Origin: Krasilnikovia cinnamomea | GTDB taxonomy: Bacteria; Actinomycetota; Actinomycetes; Mycobacteriales; Micromonosporaceae | Assembly (NCBI RefSeq): GCF_004217545.1 | Contig: NZ_SHKY01000001.1 | Location: 6,138,001-6,202,000, forward strand | Length of the DNA: 64,000 nucleotides | Reading direction: 5' to 3' | Shown: piece by piece, positions 24,181-32,364 of the stretch | Position numbering within the stretch: position 1 is the first letter of the stretch | Layout: each line of letters begins with the position of its first letter | Notes under the pieces: generated by a model | What the model saw: only the letters and a program-made list of their open reading frames with translations | Told to the model about the DNA's origin: nothing | The model's database searches: none | Translations under genes and position numbers: made by a program

Positions 24181-24956
24181 AACCGCGCCGGGACCTCCTC
24201 ATCGGGTTGCATGACGTGGCAGTCGGCTACGACGGTCCGCTCGTGCTGTCCGACATCACGGTCGACGTGTGCCGGACCGACTTCACGGCGATCGTCGGTC
24301 CGTCCGGCGGCGGCAAGACGACCCTGCTGCGGGTGCTGCTGGGCACGCTGCGTCCGGTCGCCGGCCGCGTCGAGCGCCGGCCCGCCCTGCGGACGTCCTA
24401 TGTCCCGCAGTTGGAGACGGTCAACTGGGACTTTCCACTGACCGTGTCCGAGTGCGTCCTCACCGGCATCACACGCCACCGCGTGGTGCCGTGGCCGAGC
24501 CGGGCGGAGCGCGCCGCCGTCGGTGCTCTGCTCGACCGGCTGGGGATCGGCTCGCTGCACCGGCGGCACATCCGCGAACTGTCCGGCGGACAGCAGCAGC
24601 GCATGTTCCTGGCCCGCGCGCTCATGCAGGACCCGGAGCTGCTCGTCCTGGACGAGCCGACGTCCGGGGTGGACGCGACCACCCGGCACGAGATCCTGCA
24701 CCTGCTCGCCGACCTGCACGCCGGGGGTATCGCGATCGTGCTCAGCACGCACGACTTGAACGGGATGGCGGCGCATCTGCCCCGACTGGTCTGCGTCAAT
24801 CGACGGATCATCGCGGCGGGCGACCCCGACGAGGTCATCATGCCGTTGGTGCTGGAGCAGACGTACGGCGCGCGGATGGAGGTGCTGCGCCACCTCGGGC
24901 TCCCCCAGGTGGTGGAGTCCCCGGCGCGGTGGGCGACCCTCCGGAAGGCGGGCTGA
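24177..24956 (+). CDS. Mn/Zn-type ABC transporter ATPase
   Basis: A 259-residue ATPase with GTG start overlapping the preceding TGA. Walker A is GPSGGGKTT (about residues 42-50), the Q loop is SYVPQLETV, the ABC signature is LSGGQQQRM, Walker B is LLVLDEPTSGVD and the switch His is in STHDLN. The Q-loop sequence (VPQ...xxxxFPLTVxE) is typical of the metal (MntB/ZnuC) subfamily. Energises the permease encoded 3 nt downstream. Confidence 0.93.
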   Translation: MKPRRDLLIGLHDVAVGYDGPLVLSDITVDVCRTDFTAIVGPSGGGKTTLLRVLLGTLRPVAGRVERRPALRTSYVPQLETVNWDFPLTVSECVLTGITRHRVVPWPSRAERAAVGALLDRLGIGSLHRRHIRELSGGQQQRMFLARALMQDPELLVLDEPTSGVDATTRHEILHLLADLHAGGIAIVLSTHDLNGMAAHLPRLVCVNRRIIAAGDPDEVIMPLVLEQTYGARMEVLRHLGLPQVVESPARWATLRKAG

Positions 24957-24959
24957 CGC

Positions 24960-25892
24960 ATGAACCCGATCGTCGAGGCGGTCATCGATCCGCTGCGGTA
25001 CGCCTTCTTCCAGAAGGGGCTGGGCGTGGCCGTACTGTCCGGCGCTCTGCTGGGTTTCATCGGCGTGTACATCACCCTGCGCGGCATGAGCTACATCGGG
25101 CACGGGCTGTCGCACTCGATCTTCGGCGGCTTCGCGGCGAGCCAGCTCATCAGCGCCAGGTACTACCTGTGGGGGGCCGGGGTCTGGGGCGTCCTGTCCG
25201 CCGTCAGCATCCTGGCCGTCACCCGTCGCCGCCGCATCGGCGCCGACGCCGCCATCGGTGTGGTCACGACGGCGTCGTTCGCCTTGGGGGTCGCTCTGCT
25301 CACCCGCTTCGGCACCACCGGGCCCAGCTTCGAGAACGCGCTCTTCGGCAGCATCCTGGGCATCTCACGCGGGCAGCTCATCGCCCTGTGCCTGGTCGCC
25401 GCGCTGACCGTGGCTGTCGTCTTCCTCCGCTACCGGGCGTTGCTGTTCGCCACCTTCGACCCGGACGTTGCGCAGGTCAGCGGCGTGAACGTCGTGGCAA
25501 CGGATGTTCTGCTGCTGACCACGCTGTCGTTGAGCCTGCTCACCACACTCACCGTTGTCGGGGTCACGCTGGTCGCGGCGATGCTCGTCATCCCACCGGT
25601 CACCGCGCGCATGCTCAGCGACTCGTTCGCCCGGATCCTGTTGCTCTCCACGCTGGCGGGGGCGGCGTACGGCCTGGTCGGCATGTACCTGAGCTATCAC
25701 GCCGGGGTGCCCTCCGGCACCATGATCGTCCTTGTCGGAGCCGCGGGTTTCCTCGTCGCGGCCGCGACCCGACGAAGGCGACCCCGCCCGGTCGGGGCCG
25801 CGCCCACCAGGACCCGCCGCCAGGCGGGGCGGTTCGCGAACCCACCGACTCGTTCGCCGTCGAGGCCGCATTCGTCACCGTCGCGGTGGTAG
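24960..25892 (+). CDS. Mn/Zn-type ABC transporter permease
   Basis: A 310-residue ABC-3 family permease with about nine membrane helices between residues 18 and 275. Family signatures include GALLGFIGVYITLRGMSYIG near the N-terminus, the GxxxS-H-S pattern in IGHGLSHSIFGG, and VVGVTLVAAMLVIPPVTARM with conserved Pro pair. The last 40 residues are Arg/Pro/Ser-rich and cytoplasmic, not part of the usual family length (about 280). ATG lies 3 nt after the ATPase stop. It completes a three-gene importer and ends about 110 bp before sigK. Confidence 0.92.
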   Translation: MNPIVEAVIDPLRYAFFQKGLGVAVLSGALLGFIGVYITLRGMSYIGHGLSHSIFGGFAASQLISARYYLWGAGVWGVLSAVSILAVTRRRRIGADAAIGVVTTASFALGVALLTRFGTTGPSFENALFGSILGISRGQLIALCLVAALTVAVVFLRYRALLFATFDPDVAQVSGVNVVATDVLLLTTLSLSLLTTLTVVGVTLVAAMLVIPPVTARMLSDSFARILLLSTLAGAAYGLVGMYLSYHAGVPSGTMIVLVGAAGFLVAAATRRRRPRPVGAAPTRTRRQAGRFANPPTRSPSRPHSSPSRW

Positions 25893-25925
25893 CTACCGGG
25901 AGATGATCCGAAATCATTCCGGGTC

Positions 25926-25952
25926 CAATCCGCTCGCCGCCGTGCTACGAAT
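25926..25952 (+). promoter_or_regulatory. Predicted SigK autoregulatory promoter
   Basis: CAATCC (25926-25931), 15 nt, ACGAAT (25947-25952), about 50 bp before the sigK start. Same spacing and CGAA core as the two divergent promoters at 20204-20284. An inverted repeat ATGAT-CCGAA-ATCAT lies at 25903-25917 just upstream. Confidence 0.55.
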
Positions 25953-26004
25953 CCCGGGTGCCGCGTCGGACCCGCTGACCGCGCTGCTGGGAAGAGGGAG
26001 GGCC

Positions 26005-26622
26005 ATGAGCGACGCTGGTGAGGGTGTGAACCGGCCGGAGCCTCCGGCGGCGGTGACCGGCCACGCACCGGTGCAGGACGCCGAGGCGTTGCTGCGGTCC
26101 GTCGCCCGCGGCGACGACGCGGCGTTCGCCCGCCTGTACGACCTGGTCGCGCCGCGGGTGTTCGGCCTGGTACGGCGGGTGCTGCGGGATCCGGCGCAGG
26201 CGGAGGAGGTAACCCAGGAAGTGCTGATCGAGGTGTGGCGCACGGCGGCTCGGTTCGACGCCTCGCGCGGCTCGGCCACCGGCTGGGTGTTCACCATCGC
26301 GCACCGCCGCGCCGTCGACCGGGTCCGCGCCGAGCAGGCCAGCGCGGAACGGGCGAGCCGGTACGCGGCCGGCACCGGCCAGACACCGTACGACGAGGTC
26401 GTGGACGCGGTCACCGGCCGGCTGGAACGCCAGCAGGTTCGCCGTTGCCTGCAGAGCCTGACCGACGTGCAGCGCGAGGCCATCACGCTGGCCTACTACG
26501 GTGGCCATTCGTACCGGCAGGTCGCCGAACTGCTTGGCAGCGCGTTGCCGACGATCAAGACGCGGATGCGGGACGGGCTGATCCGCCTGCGGGACTGCCT
26601 GGGTGTGGAGGTGGCGTCGTGA
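26005..26622 (+). CDS. sigK: ECF sigma factor SigK
   Basis: A 205-residue ECF sigma factor of the SigK group. ATG at 26005 has GGGAGGG upstream. Region 2 covers FARLYDLVAPRVFGLVRRVL and EEVTQEVLIEVWR (about residues 40-80), with GWVFTIAHRRAVDRVRAEQA as the -10 contact. Region 4 has SLTDVQREAITLAYYGGHSY and RQVAELLG, the -35 HTH. Its stop overlaps the anti-sigma start by GTGA, the standard sigK-rskA arrangement. Likely targets are its own operon and the DUF4331/TPR-transporter divergent pair, which carry matching promoter sequences. In mycobacteria SigK is released when membrane RskA is cleaved. Confidence 0.9.
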   Translation: MSDAGEGVNRPEPPAAVTGHAPVQDAEALLRSVARGDDAAFARLYDLVAPRVFGLVRRVLRDPAQAEEVTQEVLIEVWRTAARFDASRGSATGWVFTIAHRRAVDRVRAEQASAERASRYAAGTGQTPYDEVVDAVTGRLERQQVRRCLQSLTDVQREAITLAYYGGHSYRQVAELLGSALPTIKTRMRDGLIRLRDCLGVEVAS

Positions 26623-27365
26623 GCACCGACATCCACGCCCTGGCCGGTGCGTACGCGCTGGACGCGGTGGACGACATCGAACGGGCCGCGTTCGAACGGC
26701 ACCTGGCCGGCTGCGCGTCGTGCGCGGCCGAAGTCGCCGGGTTCCGGGAGGCGACCGCCCGGCTGGCCGAGGGCACCTGGTCCGTGCCGCCGCCCGGGCT
26801 GCGCGACGAGGTGCTGGCCGCCGTCGGTCGCACGCGGCAGCTACCGCCCGGACCGGCGCGGCGGGAACGCGGTGCGGGTGCCGCGCTGTCCCGGTGGCGC
26901 CGGTACACGGTGGCCGCCGCCGCGGCGGGCATCCTGGCCGCCGGCGCGGGCGCGGCAACCTGGGCTGTTCAGGAGCAGCGGGTCCGCGAGCAGCAGGCCG
27001 TGGCGGACGCGGCGCGGGCCGGGGCGGCCCGGGTGCAGGCGATCCTGGCTGCCCCGGACGTGCAGATCCGCACGTCGGCCGTGCGCGGTGGCGGCCGGGT
27101 CGTGGTGGCGGCGTCGGCCAGCTACAACGCGGGTGTCGTGGTGTTGACGGCGAGTACAGCGCCGGCGCCGAACCAGGCGCTGCAGCTGTGGCTGATCAAG
27201 GGCGCGACCCCGACCAACGCGGGCGTCCTGCCGCCGGGACAGGCGGCGTCCCTTCGGGTGGTGGATGGCCTGGTCGGGTACGACGCGCTCGGCGTGTCCC
27301 TGGAGCCTGCCGGTGGCTCGACCACCCCCACCGAGCCGATCCTCGCCGTGGTTTCCATGGCTTGA
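26619..27365 (+). CDS. rskA: Anti-sigma-K factor RskA
   Basis: A 248-residue membrane anti-sigma factor, GTG start coupled to sigK. The N-terminal cytoplasmic part carries the ZAS zinc motif HLAGCASC (HxxxCxxC; His28, Cys32, Cys35) after AYALDAVDDIERAAFERHLA. One transmembrane helix is at about residues 92-113. The extracytoplasmic C-terminal domain has LWLIKGATPTNAGVLPPG and EPAGGSTTPTEPILAV, typical of RskA-family proteins and related anti-sigma-K domains. It would hold SigK inactive until regulated intramembrane proteolysis. A degraded DHFR-like gene lies just downstream. Confidence 0.92.
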   Translation: MSTDIHALAGAYALDAVDDIERAAFERHLAGCASCAAEVAGFREATARLAEGTWSVPPPGLRDEVLAAVGRTRQLPPGPARRERGAGAALSRWRRYTVAAAAAGILAAGAGAATWAVQEQRVREQQAVADAARAGAARVQAILAAPDVQIRTSAVRGGGRVVVAASASYNAGVVVLTASTAPAPNQALQLWLIKGATPTNAGVLPPGQAASLRVVDGLVGYDALGVSLEPAGGSTTPTEPILAVVSMA

Positions 27366-27374
27366 CCTCCCTCC

Positions 27375-27600
27375 TTGCCGGACAAGCGCATGGCCCGTGC
27401 CGGGCCGGATCAGAGCCGTGCGGACCCGCTGGGCAAGCGGGGGCGGCAGCTGCACGGCTGGCACCGCGGCGACCCGCGAGCCAACGATGCCGACAAGGTC
27501 GCGAACGAGTGGCTGATGCGCCCACGGGGCGCGTATGTGATGGGCGGAACATGTTCGGCCCGGGCCGCGGGACTGGGATGAGGAATGGACCGCCCAGGAG
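27375..27600 (+). pseudogene. Decayed DHFR-like (RibD C-terminal domain) gene
   Basis: Plus-strand remnants of a dihydrofolate-reductase-family gene. In one frame GPDQSRADPLGKRGRQLHGW, then NDADKVANEWLMRPRGAYVMGG, reads like the middle of this family. The family continuation GRNMFGPGRG is found after a 1-nt shift near 27545, and DWDEEWT after a second 1-nt shift near 27568. Beyond about 27600 similarity is lost. The 5' start (SMSLDGFVA region) is also missing. So the gene is truncated at both ends and frameshifted twice. Family assignment is from remembered family sequence, not a search. Confidence 0.6.
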
Positions 27601-27649
27601 TCCGCGATGGCGCGACCGCCACCGCGGACCGATCCCGGAACGGCACGCA

Positions 27650-28537
27650 TCAGGCGGTGACGAAATCGACGACCTTGGCCACGACGTCCGGGTCGTGCAA
27701 CAGCCGCCGGTGCCCGAGCCCCTCGGTGACATGCAGCCGCGCCGCGGGCCAGGCCGCCGCGATCGCCGCGCCGCCGCCGACCGGGGTGTGCCTGTCGTCG
27801 CGGTCGTGCACGACCAGGGTGGGCGGCATCGCGACCGCGCGACCGAGTTCCGGCACGTCGAAGTGGTGCATCGGGACGCCGACGCGGCGTTCGACGCGCG
27901 CGATCAGCCGCTGGTAGGTGGGCTCACCGAAGCCGAGCACGTCCGTGAGCTGGCGGGCGTGCGACGCCGGGCTGGCCATCGGGGCCAGCAGCGCGATCCG
28001 GCCCGCGGGCAGGCCGTCGCACAGGGCCACCGCGGTGGCGGTGCCGCCCATCGAGTGGGCGATCACGGCGCGGGCCGGGCCGAACTCGGCGACGACCGCC
28101 GTGAGGGCGGCCGCGAACTCGGGGATGGACGACGACCGAGGCCCGTACGCGCCGGGGGCGGACCGGCCGTGGCTGGGCGCGTCGAACGCCACAACGCGCT
28201 GTCCGCGGTCCACCAGCGGCGTGACGAACGAGGCGAGCTGGCCGGCGTAGCCACCCCAGCCGTGCATCAGGAACACAGTCGGACCGTTGCCCCACACCTG
28301 GCCGGCGACGTCGTGCCCCTCGGCGCGGACGGTGAAGGGCTGACCACCCGGCACCGGAATCGGCCGGGCCTGGGTGGCGGATCCCGGCAGGGTGAACCAG
28401 ATGTGTTCGGCCCAGCGGGCGGCGAGCGCGGGGGCGGCGCGGTTCAGCACCGCGAACGCCGCCCGCATCGGGGCTGGAACCGTAAAGAAACGAACGGTCG
28501 TGCTTTTTTGTACGCGCGAATCGGCGACGGCGGTCAT
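27650..28537 (-). CDS. Alpha/beta hydrolase
   Basis: A 295-residue alpha/beta-hydrolase-fold enzyme. ATG at 28537 has AGAAGGA upstream. The oxyanion loop is FLMHGWGGYAGQ (about residues 90-101), the nucleophile elbow is AHSMGG (Ser), the acid is likely Asp in VHDRDDRHTP and the catalytic His is in GLGHRRLLHDP. The preceding region (about 1-60) is a positively charged extension. Substrate unknown; likely an ester or lactone. A TetR-family gene starts about 650 nt upstream on the same strand, and a matching operator-like palindrome lies in codons 10-18 of this gene. Its expression is therefore probably controlled by that regulator. Confidence 0.88.
   Translation of the reverse strand: MTAVADSRVQKSTTVRFFTVPAPMRAAFAVLNRAAPALAARWAEHIWFTLPGSATQARPIPVPGGQPFTVRAEGHDVAGQVWGNGPTVFLMHGWGGYAGQLASFVTPLVDRGQRVVAFDAPSHGRSAPGAYGPRSSSIPEFAAALTAVVAEFGPARAVIAHSMGGTATAVALCDGLPAGRIALLAPMASPASHARQLTDVLGFGEPTYQRLIARVERRVGVPMHHFDVPELGRAVAMPPTLVVHDRDDRHTPVGGGAAIAAAWPAARLHVTEGLGHRRLLHDPDVVAKVVDFVTA
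28484..28509. promoter_or_regulatory. TetR-type operator inside the hydrolase 5' coding region
   Basis: Palindrome with arms around ACGAACGGTCGT: AAAG-AA before and GC-TTTTTT after. The minus-strand core AAAAGCACGACCGT is shared with the TetR promoter site at 29201-29220. Confidence 0.5.
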
Positions 28538-28600
28538 TGCGGTTGTCCTTCTCTCGGTCGAAACGGGGAGGTGCTTCCAGTCCCCGTTGAAGCGGTGGCG

Positions 28601-29194
28601 TCAGTCGGACGGGGTGGTGCGGGCGGCGGCGAGCAGCGCCTCGAAGGCGCGGCGGGCGCGGCTGTCGGCGCGCTCGTCGCCGAGCAGCCGCATCGTGTGG
28701 TGGCGGGCGAGGATCACGCCGTAGAAGTCCTGGGCGAACTGGTCGGGGTCGGCGTCGCCCCGGAACTGCCCCTCGGCGATGCCGGACCGGAACACCGTGC
28801 CGATCGTCTCGAACATGTCGCGCTCGTCGCGGACCAGCCGGTCGCGCACCGCGCCGGGTCGGTCGTCGAACTCCGTCGCGGCGGCCACGAACGGGCAGCC
28901 ACCGGGCAACGCGTCCCAGTTCAGCCACCGGTCGAACAGCTCACGGAGCCGGGGTTCGCCGCGCGGCGCGCGCAGCGCCGGCCGGGCCACGGCCTCCTCG
29001 AAACCCGCCCGGGCATGCTCCAGCACCTGGAGCTGCAACGCCTCCTTGGACCGGAAGTGCCCGAACAGGCCGCTCTTGGACAGCGCGGCCTGCTCGGCCA
29101 GCGAGCCGATGGTCAGGCCGCTCAACCCGACCCGGCGCGCGACGTCCACGGCCTGGTCGAGCACCGCCGCCCTGGTTTCCTCGCCCTTACTCAC
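28601..29194 (-). CDS. TetR/AcrR-family regulator
   Basis: A 197-residue regulator. GTG at 29194 gives MSKGEETRAAVLDQAVDVAR; the frame is open for 30 more codons upstream but these are atypical and overlap the operator. The HTH is LTIGSLAEQAALSKSGLFGH followed by FRSKEALQLQVLEHAR (about residues 28-60). The ligand domain contains GGCPFVAAATEFDDRPGAV, typical of the TetR_C group with a conserved Cys/Phe pocket. It lies before the alpha/beta hydrolase on the same strand (64 nt gap) and shares an AAAAGCACGACCGT operator core with it. Likely represses itself and the hydrolase until a small lipophilic ligand binds. Confidence 0.9.
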   Translation of the reverse strand: MSKGEETRAAVLDQAVDVARRVGLSGLTIGSLAEQAALSKSGLFGHFRSKEALQLQVLEHARAGFEEAVARPALRAPRGEPRLRELFDRWLNWDALPGGCPFVAAATEFDDRPGAVRDRLVRDERDMFETIGTVFRSGIAEGQFRGDADPDQFAQDFYGVILARHHTMRLLGDERADSRARRAFEALLAAARTTPSD

Positions 29195-29200
29195 CCGCCA

Positions 29201-29220
29201 ACAAAAGCACGACCGTGCGG
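29201..29220. promoter_or_regulatory. TetR-type operator before the regulator gene
   Basis: ACAAAAGCACGACCGTGCGG lies 7 nt upstream of the GTG start of the TetR gene. The core AAAAGCACGACCGT equals the minus-strand core of the site in the hydrolase 5' region. Confidence 0.5.
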
Positions 29221-29384
29221 GAAATGCAAGGCGCCGGATGAGTGATAGAGACAAACTCCACTCGAATTCCTTGAACCTCTGCAAACACGCAGGTCACGCC
29301 GTGTCGGGAGGGCGTTAACCGATCCTGACGCAAAGTAGTTCAGCGGAATTGCCACCCTCCGGGTCGCTGCATCGTCTGGGGGTT

Positions 29385-31448
29385 GTGGCGGATCTATCAA
29401 GCGAGCACAAAGAGCCGGGGCCGCGTCACCGGCGTCCGAGCCGGATGCGTCGGCTCCTGAAGCGTGCCACTGTGGTGGCCACCGTCTTGACGGTCGGAGC
29501 CGGCATCACAGTGGTGGGCTACGTACATTCCGTGCAGCTACCAGCTGACCCGGTCGAGGTGCAGGCGTCGACGCTCTACTACCGCGACGGCAGGACGATC
29601 CTGGCTCGGGTCGGTACGCAGAACCACAGTGATGTCGCGCTGTCCGCGGTGCCCGAGGAAGTACAGAGGGCGGTCCTGGCCGCCGAGGACCGCGATTTCT
29701 ACGACCACTCAGGGTATTCGGTGCGCGGCATACTGCGCGCCGTGGTGGCGAACCTCCGCGGTAAGCGCCAGGGCGCGTCCACGGTCACCCAGCAGTATGT
29801 GCGCAATGCGTTCCTGACCCAGGACGTGTCCCTGGACCGCAAGGCCAAGGAGCTTGCGCTCGCCATCAAGCTCGAGCGCAAGCTGACCAAGGACGAGATC
29901 CTGGAACGCTACCTCAACACGATCTATTACGGCCGGAACGCGTACGGGATCGCCGCGGCGGCGCACGCCTACTTCGGCGTCACCACCGACCGGCTGACCG
30001 CGGCGCAGGGCGCCGTGCTCGCAGCCGTGATCAAGGATCCGTTCCGGTACGACCCGGCCAACGATGCGGCCGCGGCCCAGCAACGCTGGGCATGGGTCGT
30101 CGACGCGGCGCAAGAGAAGGGCTGGCTCGGCGGCGTTCTGGAGTATCCGAAGGTGTCCCAGCCGTCGGCGGCGGCTGCCGGGCCGAGCGGCATCGTGATC
30201 GACCGGGTGGAGCAGGAACTGGCCGCCCACGGCGTGACCTCGAGGATGTTGCACACGCAGGGCCTGTCCATCGTCACCACACTGGACGCGAAGGCGCAGG
30301 CGGCCGGCATCGCCCAGGTCGCCAAGCACCTGGCCGGGCAGCCGAAGGATCTGCGGGTGGCGCTGGTCGCGGTGGATCCGCGCAGCGGCGGGGTCCTCGC
30401 CTACTACGGTGGCAAGCAGCGCGGCTATTTCGACGACGCCTCGGCCGCTCACCCGGCCGCCTCGACGTTCAAACCGATCGTGCTGGCCACCGCGCTGGAG
30501 GCCGGGATCAGCGCGCAGTCTCTGTGGGACGGCAGTTCGCCCCGGCTGTTCCCGGGCCGGCTCGGCGTGCCGTTGTACAACCACGACGACCTGCAGTGCC
30601 CGGTCTGCACGCTGGAAGAGTCAATGATCGGGTCACTGAACACTCCCTTCTACGCGGTGACGGAGAAGCTGGGCGCGGACAGCGTCCGCAAGATGGCCCA
30701 CAGTCTGGGCATTCCCACCGCCTACGGGGGCACCCCCGCACTGGTGGACGGAAAGGGCGACCCGAAGCCCGGCCGGACCCGCCCTGACATCGCGATCGGC
30801 CGCTACGCGGTCACGCCCGCCGACCTTGCCACCGTCTACGGCACCTTCGCCGGCGCCGGTGTCAGGCACGACCGGCATTTCGTGGAATCGGTCACCAGCC
30901 CCGGTGGGCGCCGCATCTGGGAAACCCGGCCGCGGACCCGGCATGTGCTGGATCAAGCCGCCGCCGCCGACGTCACCTCCGTGCTCGCCGCGGTCGTGGA
31001 CAAGCACGCCATGACACCTGACCGGCCGGCCGCCGGCAAGACCGGTACCCAGCAGTGGGCCAACACCTCCGACAACCAGGACGCCTGGATGGCCGGCTAC
31101 ACACCCGAACTGGCCTGCGCGGTGTGGATCGGTAAGGCGGACCCCGGGCCGATCCGCGACAAACGAGGCAAGGCCATCGAGGGGGAGACCCTGCCGGCTC
31201 AGCTCTGGACCGCCTTCATCCGGGAGGCACTGCGCGGCCGCCCGGTGACGCCGCTGCCGGGACCGGCGAATGTCGGCCGGCCCGCCCCCTTCGACATCAA
31301 GCCGCCCACAGCCGAAACCGTGCCCGGTGAGGTTCCTCCGAAGGAGACCCGACCCCGTCCGGAGCAGTTGGTGCCGGACGCCCGCCGGAAGGCGGATCTC
31401 GGAAGACAGGACGCGGGAGTCACGAAGCAACCGCGAACTGCACAGTAA
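29385..31448 (+). CDS. Class A penicillin-binding protein (transglycosylase/transpeptidase)
   Basis: A 687-residue peptidoglycan synthase. After a basic N-terminus there is one membrane helix (about residues 29-48). The GT51 domain has the catalytic Glu101 in AAEDRDFYDHSGYSVRGI, then STVTQQYVRNAFL and ERYLNTIYYGRNAYG. The transpeptidase domain has the STFK tetrad (Ser360), SLN (Ser417) and KTGT (Lys552). A Pro-rich tail follows. It polymerises glycan strands and cross-links stem peptides at the outer face of the membrane. Start is uncertain: GTG at 29385 or an upstream TTG at 29349, neither with a strong RBS. Residues CPVC near the SLN motif are an odd feature for this class. Confidence 0.9.
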   Translation: MADLSSEHKEPGPRHRRPSRMRRLLKRATVVATVLTVGAGITVVGYVHSVQLPADPVEVQASTLYYRDGRTILARVGTQNHSDVALSAVPEEVQRAVLAAEDRDFYDHSGYSVRGILRAVVANLRGKRQGASTVTQQYVRNAFLTQDVSLDRKAKELALAIKLERKLTKDEILERYLNTIYYGRNAYGIAAAAHAYFGVTTDRLTAAQGAVLAAVIKDPFRYDPANDAAAAQQRWAWVVDAAQEKGWLGGVLEYPKVSQPSAAAAGPSGIVIDRVEQELAAHGVTSRMLHTQGLSIVTTLDAKAQAAGIAQVAKHLAGQPKDLRVALVAVDPRSGGVLAYYGGKQRGYFDDASAAHPAASTFKPIVLATALEAGISAQSLWDGSSPRLFPGRLGVPLYNHDDLQCPVCTLEESMIGSLNTPFYAVTEKLGADSVRKMAHSLGIPTAYGGTPALVDGKGDPKPGRTRPDIAIGRYAVTPADLATVYGTFAGAGVRHDRHFVESVTSPGGRRIWETRPRTRHVLDQAAAADVTSVLAAVVDKHAMTPDRPAAGKTGTQQWANTSDNQDAWMAGYTPELACAVWIGKADPGPIRDKRGKAIEGETLPAQLWTAFIREALRGRPVTPLPGPANVGRPAPFDIKPPTAETVPGEVPPKETRPRPEQLVPDARRKADLGRQDAGVTKQPRTAQ

Positions 31449-31684
31449 TCGTGCTTGCCAAGCGAACTTTCGGGTAATCCGCCCAAATCGTCACAGAAGT
31501 AGCTTTCGGTCGCGATCAAGAGCTCGGCGCTGTGCGTACGTGCGTCGCGCGCTTTGGGGGGTACCGCTGATCCTTGCCGGTTCCTTGAAGCCCGATTGAG
31601 GCTGAGTTGACCCTGGTCGCCGACCTTGGATGTCGACAGCACCGGTTGGCACTCAGAGCTCCCGGTCGAGGGAAGGAACTTCTG

Positions 31685-32260
31685 ATGCAGCGTGGCGGAA
31701 TGAGCATGATCGCGGCGGCCGCGACGGTCGTTGGTGGCATCGCGCTCAGCACCGGCGTGATGTGGCAGGCGTCCAGCGCCGCTTTCACGGCGTCGACCAA
31801 CAACGCCGCCAACTCCTGGAACGCCGGCACCGTCGCCCTCAACGACGACGACAGCAGCTCCGCGATGTTCACCGCCAGCGGCCTGCGGCCCGGCTCGACG
31901 GCCCAGAAGTGCATCAAGCTGACCTACAACGGCAGCCTCTCCGGCACCGTCAAGCTGTACAGCTCCGCCGTGTCCGGCGCCCTCGGCCCTTACCTGGACC
32001 TGCAGGTCGAAGAGGGCACCGGCGGCGACTTCAGCAGCTGCACCGGCTTCACCCCCGCAGGCGGGCCCACCTACACCGGCACGCTCGCGAACTTCGGCAG
32101 CACCAAGACCGACTTCACCTCGGGCGTGGGCACCTTCGCCCCCACCGGCGCCGGGCAGGTCCGCACCTACCGCATCACGTACACCCTGAACGCCACCACG
32201 CCCGACGCCCAGCAGGGCGCCACCGCGAGCGCGACGTTCAACTGGCAGGCGGCGAGCTGA
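31685..32260 (+). CDS. Exported TasA/SipW-substrate-like protein
   Basis: A 191-residue protein with GGAAGGAAC before ATG. The N-terminal segment MIAAAATVVGGIALSTGVMW ends with QASSAAFTAST, the kind of signal peptide seen on TasA/camelysin-like proteins, where the mature part starts just after SSAAFTA. The mature region is beta-rich and Thr/Ser-rich, with LRPGSTAQKCIKLTYNGSLS as in TasA-type folds (PGD/S-x-x-x-K-x-x-x-V-x-N/Y-x-G), and two cysteines. Likely secreted and possibly surface- or fibre-associated. No SipW signal peptidase gene is visible nearby. It lies 236 nt after the penicillin-binding protein gene on the same strand. Confidence 0.75.
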   Translation: MQRGGMSMIAAAATVVGGIALSTGVMWQASSAAFTASTNNAANSWNAGTVALNDDDSSSAMFTASGLRPGSTAQKCIKLTYNGSLSGTVKLYSSAVSGALGPYLDLQVEEGTGGDFSSCTGFTPAGGPTYTGTLANFGSTKTDFTSGVGTFAPTGAGQVRTYRITYTLNATTPDAQQGATASATFNWQAAS

Positions 32261-32364
32261 CCATGACCACTGGCCGTCCGATAGTGACAATCGCTGACGG
32301 CAACTGCTCCCACACGCCGTGATTCTCGCGACCCACCGTCGACGTTGCGACACGTCCTTGCGCG

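Noticed and set aside
31449..31684. A c-di-AMP (ydaO-type) riboswitch between the penicillin-binding protein and TasA-like genes
   Set aside because: The conserved ydaO core sequences I would expect are not present.
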